DNA from: Clostridia bacterium
GTDB lineage: Bacteria; Bacillota; Clostridia; Oscillospirales; Acutalibacteraceae
Assembly: GCA_900763035.1 (NCBI GenBank)
Contig: CAAFIS010000222.1
Location: 1-9,429 of the forward strand
DNA: 9,429 bases
Direction: 5' to 3'
The notes beneath the pieces were generated by a model. That model was given only the letters and a program-made list of their open reading frames with translations. It made no database searches and was not told the origin of the DNA. The position numbers and the translations under genes are program-made. Shown here piece by piece: positions 6,063 through 9,429 of this stretch (the first letter of the stretch is position 1; each line of letters begins with the position of its first letter).

Positions 6063-6929
6063 TCAGTCGGCGTGCCACACGGCAGTGGCACCGCACGGCA
6101 GGATCAGCCCGCTGTCGGTCACGGGCAGCCCGATCTCGTCCGCCGAAAGCGTGCCGTCGATACCGGCAGGCAACAGCGACCCCAGAACATACCGCATGAC
6201 CGACGGGGACAGCCCCGTCGTATAGGAATTGATCAGGAAAAACAGCGGACGGTCGGAAAGCAGCTTGACGCACTCGGCGACGAAGGGATAGATCTGCTCC
6301 TCCAGCTTCCAGATCTCGCCGCCCGGGCCGCGGCCGTAGGACGGCGGATCCATCAAAATCCCGTCATAGCGGTTGCCGCGCCGCTGCTCCCGCTGCACGA
6401 ATTTGCCGCAATCGTCCACCAGCCAGCGCATCGGGCGGTCGATCAGCCCGGACAGCGCGGCGTTCTCGCGTCCCCACGCGACCATGCCCTTGGCGGCATC
6501 GACGTGCGTGACGTGCGCACCTGCCGCGACGCACGCCAGCGTGGCCGCACCGGTGTAGCCGAACAGGTTGAGTACCCGGATCGGCCGGCCGGCCTCGCGG
6601 ATCAGCCCGGTCATCAGATCCCAGTTGACCGCCTGCTCCGGGAACAGCCCGGTGTGCTTGAACCCCATGGGCTTCAGTGCGAACGTCAGCTGCCGATAGC
6701 GGATCTGCCAGCTGTCGGGGATCGGACGCAGACGCTCCCACTGCCCGCCGCCGGTGTTCGACCGATGATAGCGGGCGTGCGCCTGCCGCCAGCGCGGATC
6801 TTTGCGCGGCGTCTGCCAGATCACCTGCGGATCCGGCCGGATCAGCAGGATATCGCCCCAGCGCTCCAGCCGTTCGCCGGCCGAGGCATCCAGCAGCTCG
6901 TAATCCTTCCATTCTGCGGCGGCTCTCAT
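6063..6929 (-). CDS. Class I SAM-dependent methyltransferase (COG1092/RlmI-RlmK-like, no PUA domain)
   Basis: A 288-residue Rossmann-fold methyltransferase. The SAM-binding motif I is VLNLFGYTGAATLACVAAGA (119-138), followed by the acidic strand end HVDAAKGMV with Asp144, then DDCGKFV (172-178) and the catalytic-type motif DPPSYGRG (194-201), an N/DPPY-like loop typical of enzymes acting on base nitrogen or carbon. This arrangement matches the COG1092 group, which includes 23S rRNA m5C and m7G methyltransferases such as RlmI and RlmK. RlmI itself carries an N-terminal PUA RNA-binding domain. Here the N-terminal 90 residues look different (ERLERWGDILLIRPDPQVIW, 19-38) and I see no PUA domain. 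The substrate is therefore open; rRNA is the likeliest guess. The ATG has AAAGGA 6 nt upstream and lies 17 nt after glmM. The family is well supported, the target is not. Confidence 0.88.
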   Translation of the reverse strand: MRAAAEWKDYELLDASAGERLERWGDILLIRPDPQVIWQTPRKDPRWRQAHARYHRSNTGGGQWERLRPIPDSWQIRYRQLTFALKPMGFKHTGLFPEQAVNWDLMTGLIREAGRPIRVLNLFGYTGAATLACVAAGAHVTHVDAAKGMVAWGRENAALSGLIDRPMRWLVDDCGKFVQREQRRGNRYDGILMDPPSYGRGPGGEIWKLEEQIYPFVAECVKLLSDRPLFFLINSYTTGLSPSVMRYVLGSLLPAGIDGTLSADEIGLPVTDSGLILPCGATAVWHAD

Positions 6930-6946
6930 AGACGGTCCTTTCTTCT

Positions 6947-8305
6947 TCAGCCCTCTGCGCCGATCTCGGCCTTGATCTGACCGGCCAGCTCCAGCGCGAC
7001 GGCGTTGATCTTATCGAAATCCTTGCCCTCGACCATGACGCGCACCAGCGGCTCCGTCCCGCTGACGCGCACGAGCACCCGCCCGTCGCGCCCGAGCTCG
7101 CGCTCTGCCGCAGCGATCTTTTCGTGCAGGGCGGTGCTGTCCTCGTACCGCTGCTTCTGCGCAGCGTCGGCGCGCACGTTGACCATCACCTGCGGATAAC
7201 GCTCCATCAGCGCGCCGACGCGCGACAGCTTCCAGCCCTTTTGTCTGGCCATGGTCAGCAGCTGGATCGCCGACAGCTGGCCGTCGCCGGTGGAGGCGTA
7301 TTTGGTCAGGATGATATGGCCGGACTGCTCGCCGCCGATGGCGTAACCCTCTCGGCGCATCTCCTCCAGCACATAGCGGTCGCCCACCTTCGTGGATACG
7401 GTGTGGATACGGTTCTCCTCGCAAAAGCGGAAAAACCCGAGGTTGGACATCACGGTGACGACGGCAGTGTCCCCCGGCAGCTTGCCCTGCTCCTTCATGT
7501 GCAGGGCAAGCGCGGCGATGATCTTGTCGCCGTCGAGCAGGTTGCCCCGCTCGTCGACGGCTAAGCAGCGGTCGGCATCGCCGTCAAAGGCGATGCCCGC
7601 CGTAAAGTGCATCTTTTTGACCAGCTCCGTCAGCCCCTCCATGTGGGTGGAGCCGCAGTTCTCGTTGATGTTCGTGCCGTCCGGCTGATCGTTGAGGAAC
7701 ACGCAGTCCGCCCCCAGCGCCGAAAACAGCTTGCGCGCCGTGGCGCTGGCCGAGCCGTTGGCGCAGTCGACCGCCAATCTCATCCCGCGCAGATCGGTCT
7801 GCGTCGTGGACAGCAGGTGGAACACGTAATCGTCCACGGCGGGACGCGGCGGCAGGATCCGGCCGACGGCACCGCCCGTCGGCACCGGCGGCGTTTTTTT
7901 GCCGTCCAGCACGATCTGGTCGATCTCCGCCTCCAGCGTATCGGGCAGCTTGTTGCCGTTGCCGTCGAACAGCTTGATCCCGTTATATTCGCACGGATTG
8001 TGCGAGGCCGAGATCATGATCCCTGCATCTGCCCCGTATTTGCCCACAAGGTACGCCACCGCCGGTGTGGGGATCACGCCCAGCGGCAGCACATCCGCAC
8101 CGACGGAGCACAGCCCCGCACATAGCGCTGCCTCCAGCATATCCGACGAGGCACGCGTGTCCTTGCCGATCACCACCATCGGCCGGCGCTTGGCCGTTTC
8201 GATCAGCACCATCGCCGCCGCACGGCCGATGCTCATCGCCAGCTCGCACGTCAGCTCCGTATTCGCGACGCCGCGCGCGCCGTCCGTTCCAAACAATCTG
8301 CCCAT
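6947..8305 (-). CDS. glmM: Phosphoglucosamine mutase GlmM
   Basis: GlmM interconverts glucosamine-6-phosphate and glucosamine-1-phosphate, the step before GlmU in making UDP-N-acetylglucosamine for peptidoglycan. The 452-residue product is full length for the family. Features in order: N-terminal GRLFGTDGARG (2-12), catalytic phosphoserine loop ISASHNP with Ser101, metal-binding loop DGDADR (241-246), sugar-binding loop GEQSGH (325-330), and phosphate-binding loop RVSGTEPLVRVM (413-424). The GEQSGH loop and GRLFGTDG start separate it from phosphomannomutase/phosphoglucomutase relatives. The enzyme is cytoplasmic and is expected to be activated by phosphorylation of Ser101. The ATG has GGGAGGA 5-6 nt upstream and follows ruvB by 21 nt. 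In many Firmicutes glmM sits downstream of cdaA and cdaR (c-di-AMP synthesis); here its upstream neighbour is ruvB instead. Confidence 0.97.
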   Translation of the reverse strand: MGRLFGTDGARGVANTELTCELAMSIGRAAAMVLIETAKRRPMVVIGKDTRASSDMLEAALCAGLCSVGADVLPLGVIPTPAVAYLVGKYGADAGIMISASHNPCEYNGIKLFDGNGNKLPDTLEAEIDQIVLDGKKTPPVPTGGAVGRILPPRPAVDDYVFHLLSTTQTDLRGMRLAVDCANGSASATARKLFSALGADCVFLNDQPDGTNINENCGSTHMEGLTELVKKMHFTAGIAFDGDADRCLAVDERGNLLDGDKIIAALALHMKEQGKLPGDTAVVTVMSNLGFFRFCEENRIHTVSTKVGDRYVLEEMRREGYAIGGEQSGHIILTKYASTGDGQLSAIQLLTMARQKGWKLSRVGALMERYPQVMVNVRADAAQKQRYEDSTALHEKIAAAERELGRDGRVLVRVSGTEPLVRVMVEGKDFDKINAVALELAGQIKAEIGAEG

Positions 8306-8326
8306 CGTTATCCTCCCTCTGATCGA

Positions 8327-9352
8327 TCAAAACATCGTCTGCCCGTTCTGCTCCAGCCCAAGGTGTGCATATGCCGCCGGCAGCACGATCCGCCCGCGCG
8401 GCGTGCGTCCGAGGAAGCCGATCTGCATCAGATACGGCTCGTGCACATCCTCGATGGTGACCGGCTCCTCACCGATCATGGCGGCCAGCGTCTCCAGCCC
8501 GACCGGGCCGCCGTTATAGTGGCGGATCATCGCCGTCAGCATCCGCCGGTCGCCCGCGTCCAGTCCCAGCTCATCGACCTCCAGCCGGGTCAGCGCCTCC
8601 CTCGCGATCGGGCGGTCGATGACGCCGTCGCCCAGCATCTGCGCGAAATCGCGCACGCGCTTGAGCATTCGGTTGGCGATACGCGGCGTCCCGCGGGAGC
8701 GGGACGCGATCTCCCGCGCGCCGTCCGGCTCGCACGCGATACCGAGGATGCCCGCGCTGCGCGTCACGATCCGCGTCAGCTGCTCCGTCGTGTACAGCTC
8801 CAGCCGCATGACCACGCCGAAGCGGTCGCGCAGCGGCGCGGACAGCTGTCCGGCGCGCGTCGTCGCGCCGATCAGCGTAAAATGCTGCAGCGGCAGGTGG
8901 ATGGAGGAAGCGCCCTGCCCCTTGCCGTTGATGATGTCGATCGCGAAATCCTCCATCGCGGGATACAGGATCTCCTCCACCGTGCGGCGCAGACGGTGGA
9001 TCTCGTCGATGAACAGCACGTCGCCCTCGTCCATATTCGTCAGCATAGCGGCCAGATCGCCCGGCCGCTCGATCGCCGGGCCGGACGTGATACGGAAGTT
9101 CACGCCCAGCTCCGCCGCGACGATGCCCGCCAGCGTCGTTTTGCCCAGTCCCGGCGGGCCGTACAGCAGCACGTGATCGAGCGCCTCGTGCCGCTGCTTT
9201 GCCGCGTCGATGAACACCGCCAGATTTTCTTTGACCTTATCCTGCCCGATATAGTCGGACAGCGCACGCGGACGCAGCGGATTATCGCCGTCGTCCTCCG
9301 GCAGCTGTCCGCCGGATACCAGCCGGTATTCCAGATCCAGCTCGGCGTCCAT
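8327..9352 (-). CDS. ruvB: Holliday junction branch migration DNA helicase RuvB
   Basis: RuvB is the AAA+ motor that, with RuvA, drives branch migration of Holliday junctions during recombinational repair. The 341-residue product contains Walker A GPPGLGKT (65-72), Walker [10 protein letters not shown] (112-120), sensor 1 GATTRAG (162-168), the arginine-finger segment APLRDRFG (172-179), sensor 2 [10 protein letters not shown] (221-230), and the C-terminal winged-helix domain with [13 protein letters not shown] (278-290) and FLGRTPRGR (313-321). Length is usual. Candidate ATGs lie at 9394, 9358 and 9352; AAGGAG (9361-9366) is 2 nt from the second and 8 nt from the third, so 9352 is preferred. 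A promoter-like sequence overlaps the 9394 start region, which also argues against that longer form. RuvA is not in the window; only 77 nt upstream are visible. Confidence 0.97.
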   Translation of the reverse strand: MDAELDLEYRLVSGGQLPEDDGDNPLRPRALSDYIGQDKVKENLAVFIDAAKQRHEALDHVLLYGPPGLGKTTLAGIVAAELGVNFRITSGPAIERPGDLAAMLTNMDEGDVLFIDEIHRLRRTVEEILYPAMEDFAIDIINGKGQGASSIHLPLQHFTLIGATTRAGQLSAPLRDRFGVVMRLELYTTEQLTRIVTRSAGILGIACEPDGAREIASRSRGTPRIANRMLKRVRDFAQMLGDGVIDRPIAREALTRLEVDELGLDAGDRRMLTAMIRHYNGGPVGLETLAAMIGEEPVTIEDVHEPYLMQIGFLGRTPRGRIVLPAAYAHLGLEQNGQTMF

Positions 9353-9360
9353 GCGCATCG

Positions 9361-9366
9361 CTCCTT
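9361..9366 (-). promoter_or_regulatory. Ribosome binding site choosing the ruvB start
   Basis: AAGGAG on the minus strand. Its spacing is 8 nt to the ATG at 9352 but only 2 nt to the ATG at 9358, supporting the shorter 341-residue RuvB. Confidence 0.75.
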
Positions 9367-9409
9367 CCCTCTCCGCTCGCAGGCGCAAAAGCACCCACTC
9401 TATCCTGTT

Positions 9410-9418
9410 ATTCTACCA
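9410..9418 (-). promoter_or_regulatory. Candidate extended -10 promoter element upstream of ruvB
   Basis: The minus strand reads TGGTAGAAT, matching TGn plus a -10 hexamer with one mismatch (TAGAAT against TATAAT). It lies in a locally more A/T-rich patch of an otherwise GC-rich window. Transcription would start near 9403, giving a leader of about 50 nt before ruvB. A -35 box at normal spacing would fall beyond the window end, so it cannot be checked here. The match could be chance. Confidence 0.45.
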
Positions 9419-9429
9419 CGATCCGCCGA

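Noticed and set aside
5167..6225. A 352-codon open frame on the plus strand
   Set aside because: Antisense to ecfA1, whose motifs are complete. The product is rich in Arg, His, Gln and Ala without recognisable motifs.
7899..9176. Plus-strand open frames of 206 and 185 codons opposite glmM and ruvB
   Set aside because: Ser/Pro/Arg-rich shadows of well-conserved genes on the other strand; no domain signs.
1..9429. Mobile elements, CRISPR arrays, tRNA or rRNA genes
   Set aside because: No transposase or integrase motifs, no regularly spaced repeats, and the space is fully used by protein genes in one direction.

Overview
The window is a dense stretch of bacterial chromosome in which every gene I can support lies on the minus strand, so transcription runs from position 9429 towards position 1. 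Base composition is high in G+C (roughly two-thirds by eye). Most genes have strong AGGAGG-like ribosome binding sites 6-10 nt before the start. The genes point to a high-GC Firmicutes/Clostridia bacterium, most likely Oscillospiraceae-like: a group II ECF transporter module next to truA, a DUF5711 propeller protein beside a CvpA-family protein, and a CxxC-led start resembling zinc-finger Clp ATPases. The lineage is an inference from gene content, not a proven placement.

In transcription order the genes are: ruvB (9352-8327), with a possible extended -10 promoter just upstream; glmM (8305-6947); a COG1092-type SAM-dependent methyltransferase (6929-6063); the ECF energising module ecfA1 (6048-5164), ecfA2 (5144-4281) and ecfT (4287-3469); truA (3442-2696); a membrane-anchored DUF5711-type propeller protein (2677-1457); a CvpA-family membrane protein (1436-705); a CDP-alcohol phosphatidyltransferase (671-66); and the first 15 codons of a gene starting with a CxxC motif (45-1, cut by the window edge).

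Gaps between genes are 14-33 nt, and ecfA2 and ecfT overlap by 7 nt. I see no convincing terminator or other strong promoter between genes, so all of them could sit on one long transcript. Functionally it is a housekeeping mix: recombination (ruvB), peptidoglycan precursor synthesis (glmM), RNA modification (truA, possibly the methyltransferase), micronutrient uptake energising (ecfA1A2T, no S component in the window), membrane lipid synthesis, and two envelope proteins of unclear role (DUF5711, CvpA).

I found no mobile element, CRISPR array, tRNA, rRNA or riboswitch, and no gene-free stretch longer than 77 nt. I do not see evidence for an undescribed system. The points worth a second look are the gene order around the ECF module and glmM, the DUF5711-CvpA pair, substitutions in EcfT and EcfA1, and the specificity of the lipid synthase.
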